Of a DNA stretch of 64,000 nt, positions 15,984 to 24,885 are shown piece after piece; position 1 is the first letter of the stretch, and each line of letters begins with the position of its first letter. The stretch lies in NCBI RefSeq assembly GCF_014201355.1, contig NZ_JACHEG010000016.1, positions 1 to 64,000 of the forward strand. Direction: 5' to 3'. This stretch comes from Aliirhizobium wenxiniae (GTDB lineage Bacteria > Pseudomonadota > Alphaproteobacteria > Rhizobiales > Rhizobiaceae). A program made the translations under genes and the position numbers. The notes beneath the pieces were generated by a model. The model did no database searches, was not told where the DNA came from, and worked only from the letters and a program-made list of their open reading frames with translations.

Positions 15984-16507
15984 GTCAGGCTCCCGCGCAA
16001 ATGCAGGCGGGAGCAAGAGAGCACTCTCAGCCGTCAGCGCCTACGAATTCGGTTGCCGACGATAAGTTAGGCTACGCTCATTAACAGTAGGAGTCGATAG
16101 CCCGATTGGCGATACGCCGCTTTGGTGTCTAGCGTTCTTCCTGAGTGTCACGGCGCTCACTCAGCGATGCGCTGTCTGCGCCATACCTGGGGTCGGATGG
16201 TTTTGAAGGCTGAGACAGGGTGATGCCGGCTCCGGTTATCCCGCTTTGAAAGCGTAGGATCCTGGCTGCCGCGTGTCTTTCACGAGTCTGGTGTTCCTCG
16301 TACTGCATTACTTCCAGTGCAACTCTGTCTTGAAGCTTCGACGTCCCAACTCGGCGGCCGCTTGATGTTTACCTCGCGCCAGCACTATTTTGATCTGCGG
16401 ATCAGGGGGATATTGCGTGTCCAGGCCGATCACCTCGAACGTCTGACTGCCATTTACTCCCGTGGCTGCATCAGAAATCAGCCCGCCAGACTGCCAGACT
16501 AAGAGCT
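15984..16507. other. Stretch without an assignable gene
   Basis: A GCTCCCGC/GCGGGAGC hairpin (about 15989-16014) has no T-run. A minus frame (about 16308-16507) reads DPQIKIVLARGKHQAAAELG near its end and looks protein-like but has no start and no known family. It lies just behind the broken hybrid kinase and may be decayed. Confidence 0.3.
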
Positions 16508-18036
16508 TTAGAAACAACGCCCGCCCTGGCAGGCTTCCGCCAGCGCGCGTGACAACTGCGCCTGGCTGAACGGCTTTGAAAGCCGAACCACGCCACCGAG
16601 GTCGCCTGCGCCTTCCGGAATTTCTGCGTAGCCTGTAGCGAGCACAATTGGAAGCGTCGGATAACGCGCGTGAATTTCCTGACACAGGCGCGCTCCCGTC
16701 ATGCTCGGCATAGCATGATCCGTAATGACTACGTCAGGAAGGACGCCTGTCCGGAGTGCGACCAGAGCTTCTTCGCCGGAGGATGCCTGGTGGGTCTCCA
16801 TCCCCAAGTCTTCGAGCAGGAGAACAGTATTCATGAGAACCAGAGCGTCGTCGTCGACGACGAGAACGGTCAGCGCCGTCGGAGCGGGGTCGACAGGCTG
16901 TTCGGGTGTCGGCACGGCGGGCGTTACGTCTTTTTCGCCGGCGACGGGAAGCCACAGTTCCGCGGTCGTTCCTTCGCCCACCGCGGACTTCAGTACCAGG
17001 TCGCCGCCGGACTGAGCCATCAGGCCGTGCACCATCGGGAGCCTAGCCCAGTGCCCTTGCCGACGCCCTTCGTCGTGAAAAACGGAGTCGTCGCATTCGC
17101 CAGCGTTTCGGCGTCCATTCCTTCCCCCTGATCGCGGACTTAAAGACACACGTAGTCGCCGGGCGGCAGCGTGGGGCGTTGTCCTGTGGGAACGGTTTTC
17201 AGCTCGGCGGCGATACCGATCTCTCCGCAGCGTGGCATGGCGTCGCGGGCGTTGACGACGAGGTTGAGAAGCGCGCTTTCAAGTTGATTGGAGTCCGTTC
17301 GAACCTTTGGCAGGTCCGCCGCGAAGTGCGCGCTGATCAGGACCTCGGGGCCGATGGTGCGCCGCATCAGTTCCGTCATCCCACCGACAAGGTCGCCGAC
17401 GTCCACGGGGACAATCTGTAGCTCTTGGCGGCGGGAGAAGGCGAGCAGTCGCTGCGTTAGCGTCGCACCGCGCTGCGCGCCTTGGATGGCGTTCTCTATG
17501 AGGTCTCTGACGTCGTCGCGGATCGCCCGCTTCTTGGCGATCTCAAGGCTTCCGAGGATCGCTGTCAGGAGGTTGTTGAAATCGTGGGCCAATCCGCCGG
17601 TCAGCTGACCTACCGCCTCCATCTTCTGCGCCTGGAAAATCGCCTCCTGCGCGGCGCGCTTTTCGCTGATGTCTCGCGTGATCTTCGCAAACCCGATAAG
17701 CACGCCCTCGGCATTCCGGATCGGGTCAATGATGACGTTCGCCCAAAAGCGTGTGCCGTCCTTTCTTATACGCCAACCTTCGCGTTCAAAGCGGCCTTCC
17801 TCTTCGGCCACCCGAAGAGCGAGCTGAGGAAGGCCATCGTTTCGGTCTTCGTCGGTGTAGAAGGTGGAGAAGTGTCGACCAACGATCTCCTCCTCCTTAT
17901 AGCCCTTCAAACGCTCTGCTCCGGGGTTCCAGCTTGTGACGAAACCGCCGCGGTCAAGCATGTATATTGCGTAGTCGGTGATCGCCTCAACGAGCAGACG
18001 GTAGCGCTGCTCAACCCGAATGTCAGAATCGTTCAT
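16508..18036 (-). pseudogene. PAS hybrid histidine kinase, broken by a stop and a frameshift
   Basis: Read from 18036: a PAS domain (LLVEAITDYAIYMLDRGGFV to ITRDISEKR), HisKA with the phospho-His in GGLAHDFNNLL and the N box LNLVVNARDAMP. Then a TAA stands at 17142-17140, right after GDYVCL, where the kinase continues VRDQGEGMDAETLANATTPF. About 100 bases further (near 17040) one base is missing: GTGLG should run into LxMVHGLMAQSGG, which is in another frame. That frame holds the rest of the ATPase domain and a receiver (Asp in VVITDHAMPSM, Lys in LSKPF). All domains are otherwise well preserved, so inactivation looks recent, or a sequencing error affects at least one site. The start follows GGGAAGCACG. 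Confidence 0.85.
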
Positions 18037-18416
18037 CGTGCTTCCCCGAGCTGCAATTCTTCCGGCTGCCGTAAGGCTACTTAACCAGATATCTCTTTGT
18101 TTAAGCCACCCCGGACCAAGGTCTGATACCACAGTTGAACGAGGGACTTACAACCAGTTGTCATGCAGAGGTAAAAACTCGCAGAAGCTGAAGAGAACGA
18201 ACGTTGGCTCGGCTACAGAGTATCTAATTGCTTTACCATGGACACAAGCGTCAGCTCCCGACCTGTTCCGGAAGCGAAAGGGGATATGACTTTTAGCTCC
18301 TACCGACTCGCGAAAGGAATCAACAGTATCGGCCGGAGGCGCGTTGTCGAGATCGCCGCCCGGCATGCCTCATTCGGCGAAGTGAAGCAGGAGTGAGATT
18401 TTTAGCACTTTAACGA
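18037..18416. other. Intergenic stretch with a possible 36-aa frame
   Basis: The only candidate is a plus frame at 18286-18396 (MTFSSYRLAKGINSIGRRRV and so on), with AAAGGGG very close to the ATG. It is basic and short, without support from homology. Nothing else is seen. Confidence 0.2.
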
Positions 18417-18770
18417 ATGGATTCATTTTGGCTAACATTAGTGGCTTCTTCTATTGGGGAGGTCGAATTGGAACGCGCGAATGGAGGGTTGGAAGCTGAA
18501 ATTAGTGATCTGACTGGCGAGGAGCGGCGTGTTGTGTTTCGAGACCTTAAAACAGAAGTCACTCGAGTGTTTTGCCAGCTAGATCCACCAACCAGATTTC
18601 ACTGGGCAAGTTCGGCGCGCAAACTGCTAGAAATGCTTGGTTTTTTTGAGACAGATCCTCAGGACACTTTCGCCTTTTCAATGGAGCAAGCGGTGGAACT
18701 CGCTTGCGAATTTATAAAACAAGCTGGTTCGAGGGCGGCCCGCGACGGCGTAGGAATTACGTTACATTAG
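18417..18770 (+). CDS. Hypothetical protein (117 aa)
   Basis: A 117-residue soluble protein with a charged helical middle (EERRVVFRDLKTEVTRVFCQ) and a C-terminal helix (MEQAVELACEFIKQAG). No signal peptide or known motif. It precedes the ArsR-type regulator by about 120 bases. Base composition is lower in GC than the flanking kinases, which may point to recent acquisition. Confidence 0.5.
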   Translation: MDSFWLTLVASSIGEVELERANGGLEAEISDLTGEERRVVFRDLKTEVTRVFCQLDPPTRFHWASSARKLLEMLGFFETDPQDTFAFSMEQAVELACEFIKQAGSRAARDGVGITLH

Positions 18771-18888
18771 CGGAGCGACGAGACGGTTTTCTCCAGCCAA
18801 AAATAAGACCAAAGGCCCTAATGTGAGCTTTTGTCAGCTATGCTAAATTAGCGGACTTAGCAAGGTATCATCTCATTTGGAGCCGATA

Positions 18889-19194
18889 ATGAGGAACCTC
18901 AGTTTCGATGTCACCGAGGCGGCCAATCTTTTGTCAGCTTTATCGAACCCTCGCCGTTTCCAGATCTTAGTGTTTGTCAGCGAAGGCGAGCGTGAGGTCA
19001 ACGCGATCGCTGATTGGCTCGGTCTTAGCCAATCCGCAGTATCTCAGCATTTGCGGAGGCTACGCGAGGTTAAAGCTGTGCAGACGCGGCGCGAAGCCCA
19101 GCAAATCCTCTATTCGCTAGGATCGGCGGGAGCTGAGATAATTATCAGATCGGTAATGCAGCTTTCAGTCTCGCCCAGGGGAGCCCCTGCTTGA
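18889..19194 (+). CDS. ArsR-family transcriptional regulator
   Basis: A 101-residue winged-helix repressor-type protein. The N-terminal helix is followed by ALSNPRRFQILVFVSEGER, the recognition helices LGLSQSAVSQHLRRLREVKA (about residues 43-62) and the wing VQTRREAQQILYSL. No metal-binding ELCVCDL motif is present, so it is unlikely to sense arsenic; the inducer is unknown. I start at 18889 because GGAG lies seven bases upstream, rather than at the TTG at 18877. No obvious target operon; it may act on itself. Confidence 0.85.
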   Translation: MRNLSFDVTEAANLLSALSNPRRFQILVFVSEGEREVNAIADWLGLSQSAVSQHLRRLREVKAVQTRREAQQILYSLGSAGAEIIIRSVMQLSVSPRGAPA

Positions 19195-19310
19195 ATAGAC
19201 GTCCAGGCGACTTAATCGCAAAGTCCCGATCGTGGGTGGGGTTTCCATGCGCTCCCTGGGCTTTGGACTCCACGATTGCAGTTCCAACCCGTGGTCCGGC
19301 TTCAGTGAGA

Positions 19311-21071
19311 TCAGTTGAGCGCCTGCTTGGCTGTTATCTCAGCTCCTGCAGCACGCAAACCAGAGAAAATCTTTTCCCGGTCCTCAGGCCGCGCGAGCCG
19401 CCCCTTCACCTGCGATACGATGGTCAGCATCAAGCTCGGCGCATGTGCCTGCAACCAATCAAGTTCATGTCGAGCTTGCGACGTTTTACCGGATGCACCA
19501 AGGATAGCAGCTAAAACGACGCGATGCATCGGATTGTACGAGAGGTCGGACATTCGTGACCAAAGCTCCGCAGCCTGGAGATCTCCCCGCATGAAAGCAC
19601 AGAGCGCCATTCCCACTTCGTAGTAGCCTGTCGGTCCCCCGCCATCGTTGACAGCTTTACTGACAAGCTCGCACCCCGTTTCCCACCTGCCATTGAAAGC
19701 GAGACGAAGTCCATATTCTCCTGCGACTTCCGTGTCGTTCGGGTTGAGGGCGTAGGCGGCCGCTCCCGCATCCAAAGCAGCAGCCACGTTATTGTTAAAG
19801 AAATAGGACAGCATGAGTGCCTGCAGAACCCGAGCGTTTTGGGGATCGATCATCGCTGCGCGTTGCGCAAGCTCTGCCGCTTTAGCAAGCCCATCCGTCG
19901 GCGCTGGGCTCCCGAGTTTTTCAGCGAAGCGCACCTGGTCAATCTGGGTGAGCGAAAGCAATGCCATCGAAGTCGCGTCTTTTGGATTGCTTTGTCCTAA
20001 AGCGATGAGACACCCTTGCGCCGTCGTCAGTGCAGACGCCGTCATAGCCCTACGATAACTGTAGTAGGCCAGCGCACATTCATAGGCCTCCCAACCCGCC
20101 GACACACTCGTATCCGACGAAAAGATCACGCCAAATGGCCGGGCGACTGCTGTCGCTATTTTTTCGGCGACCTCACTCTCGGCTTCCAAGGCAGTTTGGA
20201 TCGTCAGGTCCATGTCATAACTGGTAGCCCAAACCACCGCTCGGTCGGACTGACGGACCAATCGTATGCCCGAACGGACCTTGTCTTCGTGGTTTCGCAG
20301 AGTTCCTTCAAGGCTGTAACGTGCGTCGGATGGCTGCTGCCCATCAGATTGGTCGGCCGGAGCGATCACGAGGATCTCGTTGAATTTCACCAGATTTGCC
20401 ACAACCTCGGCCGTTGTGCCTTGGGCAATTGACTGCAGCTTCTTGTCATCTGAAGGATAGCCGAATGTCTCGACAGCGATCGTTGCTCGGCCCTCGCCGA
20501 AATTGAGGGGTGCCGTCTCATGAAAAAATGATTGAACGACGGTAGCCAAAATGACGGTCGCAAAGAACAGTGACAGCCCCGCGGTGAACAGTGTCGGTGC
20601 GGACCAAAATGTGTCTGAAACGCGCTGCGCAGCGCTATGCACAGGAAGTATTTCTGCGGGGCTGATTGGTGCAAAAACCGCCTCTGCCTTAACTGAAGCA
20701 AATGGCTTTTTCATACCCCACTCGAAGGTAGGGACATAGCCGCCTTTCGGGATAGTGATCACGACCGGCTCACCGGGACCAGACACAAGGTAATAGTGCT
20801 CGAGACCGCGCCTGATCCGTCCCGCTTCTATGCGTACTGCCGGATCGGACTGCGCATCGAAGTTGCGCCTGCCGAAGACGGTGGTGCCAATGGTGTAGGC
20901 CTTGAGGTAGTGTGAGCGACCCTCGAGCGTCTCTGTTACAACATATCGAAGAAACCTTTTGGCGCGATCAGGAAGATTGAAACTTTCGCTCGTGAGTATT
21001 CGCTCTAGTTGCGCAATGACGTCATCGGTCCGGGGTAGATCAATCTCCTCGTAAAACGTCACACTCTCCAT
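19311..21071 (-). CDS. Membrane-anchored TolB-like/TPR protein with rhizobial N-terminal domain
   Basis: A 586-residue protein. Residues 15-115 form a domain often found in rhizobial proteins annotated as adenylate cyclase or TPR regulators (FNLPDRAKRFLRYVVTETLE, DPAVRIEAGRIRRGLEHYY, PKGGYVPTFE). One membrane helix follows at about 160-182. A TolB-N-like region (RATIAVETFGYPSDDKKLQS, about 194-330) comes next, then TPR-type helices with repeated ALNPNDTEVA- and DPQNARVLQA-like turns. No cyclase catalytic domain is visible here, so the usual annotation would be misleading. It likely senses or scaffolds at the inner membrane. Confidence 0.7.
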   Translation of the reverse strand: MESVTFYEEIDLPRTDDVIAQLERILTSESFNLPDRAKRFLRYVVTETLEGRSHYLKAYTIGTTVFGRRNFDAQSDPAVRIEAGRIRRGLEHYYLVSGPGEPVVITIPKGGYVPTFEWGMKKPFASVKAEAVFAPISPAEILPVHSAAQRVSDTFWSAPTLFTAGLSLFFATVILATVVQSFFHETAPLNFGEGRATIAVETFGYPSDDKKLQSIAQGTTAEVVANLVKFNEILVIAPADQSDGQQPSDARYSLEGTLRNHEDKVRSGIRLVRQSDRAVVWATSYDMDLTIQTALEAESEVAEKIATAVARPFGVIFSSDTSVSAGWEAYECALAYYSYRRAMTASALTTAQGCLIALGQSNPKDATSMALLSLTQIDQVRFAEKLGSPAPTDGLAKAAELAQRAAMIDPQNARVLQALMLSYFFNNNVAAALDAGAAAYALNPNDTEVAGEYGLRLAFNGRWETGCELVSKAVNDGGGPTGYYEVGMALCAFMRGDLQAAELWSRMSDLSYNPMHRVVLAAILGASGKTSQARHELDWLQAHAPSLMLTIVSQVKGRLARPEDREKIFSGLRAAGAEITAKQALN

Positions 21072-21253
21072 CGCACCCCCTTGCGTACTCTTCCAAGTAC
21101 GGTGCCCCAGTTAGCGAGCGCTTAAATAAGCACAACCTGCAATTATTGACAATAAGTCATATTGAGGCGCCTGACGTGAGATCCCGCAGGCTGGGTGCGG
21201 GCATCGGAGCCACGGGACAGCGCTGAAAAGCCGCGACCTCTCGCGGTTGGCCG

Positions 21254-21622
21254 CTAAGCCGCGACAAGCGTTCGTATCGCGGTCACGACATGATCAATCT
21301 CATACGGCTTGGGAAGAAACGGGACGCCTGTAGGCAGCGCCGTGGCGTCGGGCGTGCCCCTGCCTGATGTAACAATTATCTGGATGGGCGGCCACCGATC
21401 CCGCACAAATGCGGCAAGCTTTAGCCCATCCATTGACCCTGGCATATCAATATCGGTGAAGATAAGTCTGATTTCGGGGTGGTGCTCGATCATGGCAATC
21501 GCTCTGTCAGCACAATCGGCCTCGAAGACCTCGAAGCCCGCAAAGTGTAACTCATCAGCGATGCCGAGCCGAATGAGAGCCTCGTCTTCGACGACGAGGA
21601 CGGTGATTTTTTGAGAACGCAT
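21254..21622 (-). CDS. Single-domain response regulator
   Basis: A 122-residue receiver with VVEDEALI, Asp in FTDIDMPGSMDG, SGRG and Lys in LPKPY, closely related to those at 14450 and 54835. I use the ATG at 21622, which gives the usual receiver length; a TTG at 21664 after GGGGGC would add 14 residues. A GGAAC-N18-TT promoter lies upstream, so it may itself be stress-induced. No kinase is adjacent on the same transcript; the HWE kinase at 22075 is the nearest candidate partner. Confidence 0.88.
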   Translation of the reverse strand: MRSQKITVLVVEDEALIRLGIADELHFAGFEVFEADCADRAIAMIEHHPEIRLIFTDIDMPGSMDGLKLAAFVRDRWPPIQIIVTSGRGTPDATALPTGVPFLPKPYEIDHVVTAIRTLVAA

Positions 21623-21697
21623 GTACCATGTCTTTGCGGTTGGAGCGGTTTGGCTCTGCTTCAAGCCCCCAATATTGGAACGTCCGATACCGTACCA

Positions 21698-21722
21698 AAT
21701 GGCCTCGCAGAGCGTTCGTTCC
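21698..21722 (-). promoter_or_regulatory. EcfG/RpoE2-type promoter for the response regulator
   Basis: Minus-strand GGAAC (21722-21718), 18 bases, TT (21699-21698); -10 reads CATT. It lies 76 bases before the ATG at 21622, or 34 before the TTG at 21664. Confidence 0.5.
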
Positions 21723-22074
21723 AGTGTCCAGTGGACATTTTTGAAACTATTTTCCGACCCATCGCATCCGCGCGTGGTTTCATGCTTGGCGTCCGGCTCC
21801 TTTGCCGCGTCCTTGACGGCGGCAAGCCGCTGAATGGCTTCAGGCTTCCATACCGAACCCAGGAAGCGGTCGAGGTCGTTACCGTGCCAGGCGATCTACT
21901 GCGGACATGCGTACAGCAGGCGGATTTGCTTCTGATACTCTCGCAAAACGAGGCCCGCCACTGGAGGAGCGGAAAGTTATCTCATTGTGAGAGTTGTGTG
22001 TGGACTGTTGCTTTCCACGAGGAGTTGCGCCGAACAGTTCACCTGACGCTCAATCCTCAATAGAAATTATGCGC
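21723..22074. other. Stretch with one uncertain plus-strand frame
   Basis: A plus frame runs to a stop at 22063 (ARGFMLGVRLLCRVLDGGKP, later ADLLLILSQNEARHWRSGKL). It looks moderately protein-like but has no ribosome site and no known family, and its upstream part overlaps the response-regulator promoter. I leave it unassigned. Confidence 0.3.
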
Positions 22075-23112
22075 CTATTGTTGGAGCCGTTCCAATGGGC
22101 CGACGGCGTGGCATGTAAGTCCAGCTGGTGCAAACGTGATGGCAGGTGCTGCACCGAACAAGGACGCCAATGCGGAGCGCACATATTTCGTCCCGTAACC
22201 CTGCCGCGTCGGTTCAGCGACCGCTGGGCCACCTGTTTCTGTCCAGTTCAAGGAAAACACCGGCGACACTTCCGCTGAAATGGACCACGTGACATCGACA
22301 ATGCCGTCCTTTTGCGACAGCGCGCCATACTTGATGGCGTTGGTCGTAAGTTCGTGGAGGCAAAGAGCGATGGTCGTCGCAGAGGTCCTTGAGATAAAGA
22401 CGTCCGGACCGTTGAAGTTGATCCGGCTCAGCCCTCCGGTATTATAAGGCGCGACGGTCATGGCGATCACCGAAGACAGGGAAACCTCTTCTCCCCCCGC
22501 CTCGAATACTGCGGTGTGGACATTGGACAAGGCCTGAAGGCGGCCCGTAAAGTCTGCCGCAAGCTCTTCGGCGCTGGAGGCGCCCCTCCGTGTCATCTGG
22601 AAAATCGACGTTACGCTCGCGAGAATGTTCTTGATGCGATGATTGAGCTCTAGTCGCAGTTCGACCTCTCGCTCGATGGCATCCCGCACCTGCTTTTGGC
22701 GCAACCGCACAAGAAGGTTGGTCTGAACGCTGTTGACCAGTTCTAATCGCGCGATCGGCCGCGTGTGGAATAGAAGGCGAGCGCTCGGCCAAAACCGCTC
22801 TAGCTGGCCGCGGATCCGCGCTAGAGGTGCTGATTTTTCAAGAAGTATAATGATTGGAACTTCTGACCAGTCCGGCTGCGAAGCGAGATGACCTGCGATC
22901 GTTGCAACGACGGGTGGGTTCAACGCCTCGTGAGTGATGATGATGACGCCAGGTGACAGCGACAAACTATGAACAAAACCCTCCTCAGCCTGGCTGTGGC
23001 GGACGACCAAATTCTGTTCCCGTAAGGACGCAGCAATGTAGTCGGCATCCTTGCGGAAGGGCGCCAGAATGAGCACCCAATCCAGCTCGCTTTCACTCGG
23101 TGCCTCATTCAT
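22075..23112 (-). CDS. HWE-type histidine kinase with pseudo-receiver N-terminus, paired with KaiC
   Basis: A 345-residue soluble kinase. Residues 10-130 have the alternation of a receiver-like domain but lack the phospho-acceptor Asp (GVIIITHEA replaces it), so it is a pseudo-receiver. The HWE/HisKA_2 core follows: His158 in LNHRIKNILASV, LHELTTNAIKYGALS and WTETGGPAV with GYGTKYV. Its ATG overlaps the kaiC stop by four bases, so the two are translated together. Such kinases next to kaiC are expected to be the output of, or input to, the KaiC ATPase. The partner response regulator may be the one at 21254; that is inference. Confidence 0.88.
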   Translation of the reverse strand: MNEAPSESELDWVLILAPFRKDADYIAASLREQNLVVRHSQAEEGFVHSLSLSPGVIIITHEALNPPVVATIAGHLASQPDWSEVPIIILLEKSAPLARIRGQLERFWPSARLLFHTRPIARLELVNSVQTNLLVRLRQKQVRDAIEREVELRLELNHRIKNILASVTSIFQMTRRGASSAEELAADFTGRLQALSNVHTAVFEAGGEEVSLSSVIAMTVAPYNTGGLSRINFNGPDVFISRTSATTIALCLHELTTNAIKYGALSQKDGIVDVTWSISAEVSPVFSLNWTETGGPAVAEPTRQGYGTKYVRSALASLFGAAPAITFAPAGLTCHAVGPLERLQQ

Positions 23113-24551
23113 TTTGGATCAGGAAGGGGATTGTAGGAGACGACACTGACGCCACCGCTTTCGATCAGCAGCTCCTGGATGTTGAGGTCATGCGGCCCAT
23201 GGCGTTTTTTAACGACGGTGATGTTGCGGCGCAGGCGACCTTCGTGCTCCATAATCCGCAGCAAAAGCACGGTATCGCCCAAGAAACTGACATCGACGTC
23301 GATGCCAATATTTTGGCCGATCAGGCCATGTTGGGCGACGATCAACATCGTCAGCACACCGGACCGCGCAAGGAATTTTAAGAGCGACTGGATATCACGG
23401 ACCGCTTTTTCCCGATGGGGTAGCGAGTTCAGATAGCCAGTCAAGCTGTCAATCACGACAACCCGGGCATTGTTTTGTGTCACTGCGTCCTGGACGATCT
23501 GACCAAATTCGCCTGGCGAGATTTCGTTCGGATTAAAATCACGTAGAATGAGCTTGCCATCTTTGTGGAATTGCCTGAGCTGCATGCCCAACCCTTCGGA
23601 GCGGCGGAAGAATGTCTCAAGCCTCTCTTCGAACAAGAATAGCGCGACTGTCTCGCCGCGTTCGAGTGCCGCGGTCGCGTAAAGCGATGACATGGTCGAC
23701 TTACCGGTACCAGATTGCCCGATGACCAACGTTGTGGTTCCAGCTTCCTGGCCACCGCCAAACATATCATCAAGCGCTGCAACGCCCGACTTGATCAATT
23801 CCGGCTTGGTCGCTTCGGCCGCGGTGCTTGGCATGATCCGAGGAAAGACGACGACACCCTTGCCTTCCCGGATGGCCATATCGTGGTAGCCGTCGGCAAC
23901 CGGCACACCGCGCATTTTGGAAATTTCTACGCGACGACGCACACCGCCATATTCCTCTAGCGCCTTGTCGAGACGGATGACCCCATGGGCCAGTCCTTCA
24001 ACCTCTTCTCCACTGCGGTCATAACCGGGCGTCTGCGTATCGAGGAGAAGTGCAACCACGTTGCGCTTCGCAAGGAAGGATTTGAAGCCGATCAGTTCAC
24101 GACGGAACCTTGGAGAATCACCCGTTATCAGGCGGATTTCGAGAAGTGAATCGTAGACCAAGCGCCTCGGCTTGTGCTCTTCGATCGCGGCCTCGATCGC
24201 CTTGCGCGTCTCGTCGAGCCTCAGGTCGGCCGTCAGGAATATGCTCTGGTCATCAGCTTCGCCGACTGAGCCAGAGGTTGAGAGTTCCTCGACCCGGATG
24301 CCATCCAGAGTCCAACCGTGCGACACCGCGATTGCTTCAAGCTCTGCCGCAGTCTGGGAAAGTGTCACGTAGATGCAGCTCTCTCCTGCTTCGACCCCAG
24401 CACGGAGAAATTGCAGTGCTGCCGTCGTCTTGCCAGAGCCGGGCGCTCCTTGCAGCATATAGAGATTGGAGGCCGGAAGGCCGCCACGCAGGATCTCGTT
24501 CAGTCCAGTGATGCCAGTGCTGACAACCCCAGGCGCTTTTCGTTTTGGCAT
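23109..24551 (-). CDS. kaiC: KaiC-like circadian/clock-type ATPase
   Basis: A 480-residue double RecA-fold ATPase. CI has Walker A GAPGSGKTT (35-43) and CII GQSGTGKST (278-286). The catalytic Glu pair is present in CII (FEE, 308-309), but the matching CI place reads TLSQ (63-66), so CI hydrolysis may be weak. By eye alignment with cyanobacterial KaiC, the phospho-site pair S431/T432 corresponds to Ser422 and Phe423: the Ser is kept, the Thr is lost. The C-terminal tail is shorter than in cyanobacteria (519 residues). No kaiB or kaiA lies in the window. It is in an operon with the HWE kinase. Such proteins are often stress- rather than clock-related. Confidence 0.9.
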   Translation of the reverse strand: MPKRKAPGVVSTGITGLNEILRGGLPASNLYMLQGAPGSGKTTAALQFLRAGVEAGESCIYVTLSQTAAELEAIAVSHGWTLDGIRVEELSTSGSVGEADDQSIFLTADLRLDETRKAIEAAIEEHKPRRLVYDSLLEIRLITGDSPRFRRELIGFKSFLAKRNVVALLLDTQTPGYDRSGEEVEGLAHGVIRLDKALEEYGGVRRRVEISKMRGVPVADGYHDMAIREGKGVVVFPRIMPSTAAEATKPELIKSGVAALDDMFGGGQEAGTTTLVIGQSGTGKSTMSSLYATAALERGETVALFLFEERLETFFRRSEGLGMQLRQFHKDGKLILRDFNPNEISPGEFGQIVQDAVTQNNARVVVIDSLTGYLNSLPHREKAVRDIQSLLKFLARSGVLTMLIVAQHGLIGQNIGIDVDVSFLGDTVLLLRIMEHEGRLRRNITVVKKRHGPHDLNIQELLIESGGVSVVSYNPLPDPK

Positions 24552-24677
24552 ATCTCGTCTTCCAAAAATCGTTAGCGCGATCCTCGATGGAATGCGCGCA
24601 TCCTCGTTCGAAAGATGCGTCTCTGTTATATGTGGGTTTGTCGAAACATCAATGACGGGCTCAGCGCATTCGAGCGG

Positions 24678-24851
24678 CTAAATTAGTCGGCCCGCGGTCG
24701 CATTCGCCATGGTGCCGTAACAGTCTTCCTCGGTCGATGCGGGCCGTCCGCAAGAGGCGCATGGGGGCTTCGTCGGATGAGCCAACCGGGTCTCTGGCGG
24801 CAGGACCTCAATCTCGGCGTCCGAGAAGAGGCGTAGGGTGTCGTCTTCCAT
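24678..24851 (-). CDS. Small protein with a CxxC motif (57 aa)
   Basis: An ATG at 24851 preceded by GGAGCATGGAG opens a 57-residue acidic frame (MEDDTLRLFSDAEIEVLPPE) with CASC at residues 32-35 and a third Cys at about 44. One CxxC is too few for a full zinc ribbon but could bind metal as a dimer. An in-frame ATG at 24857 is an alternative. It lies 34 bases behind nhaA on the same strand and may be co-transcribed. Family unknown. Confidence 0.5.
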   Translation of the reverse strand: MEDDTLRLFSDAEIEVLPPETRLAHPTKPPCASCGRPASTEEDCYGTMANATAGRLI

Positions 24852-24885
24852 CTCCATGCTCCAGGTCGGAAGCGGGACACAGCTA

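Noticed and set aside
19311..21071. Adenylate cyclase annotation for the TPR protein
   Set aside because: The N-terminal domain occurs in such proteins, but no class III cyclase catalytic domain is visible.
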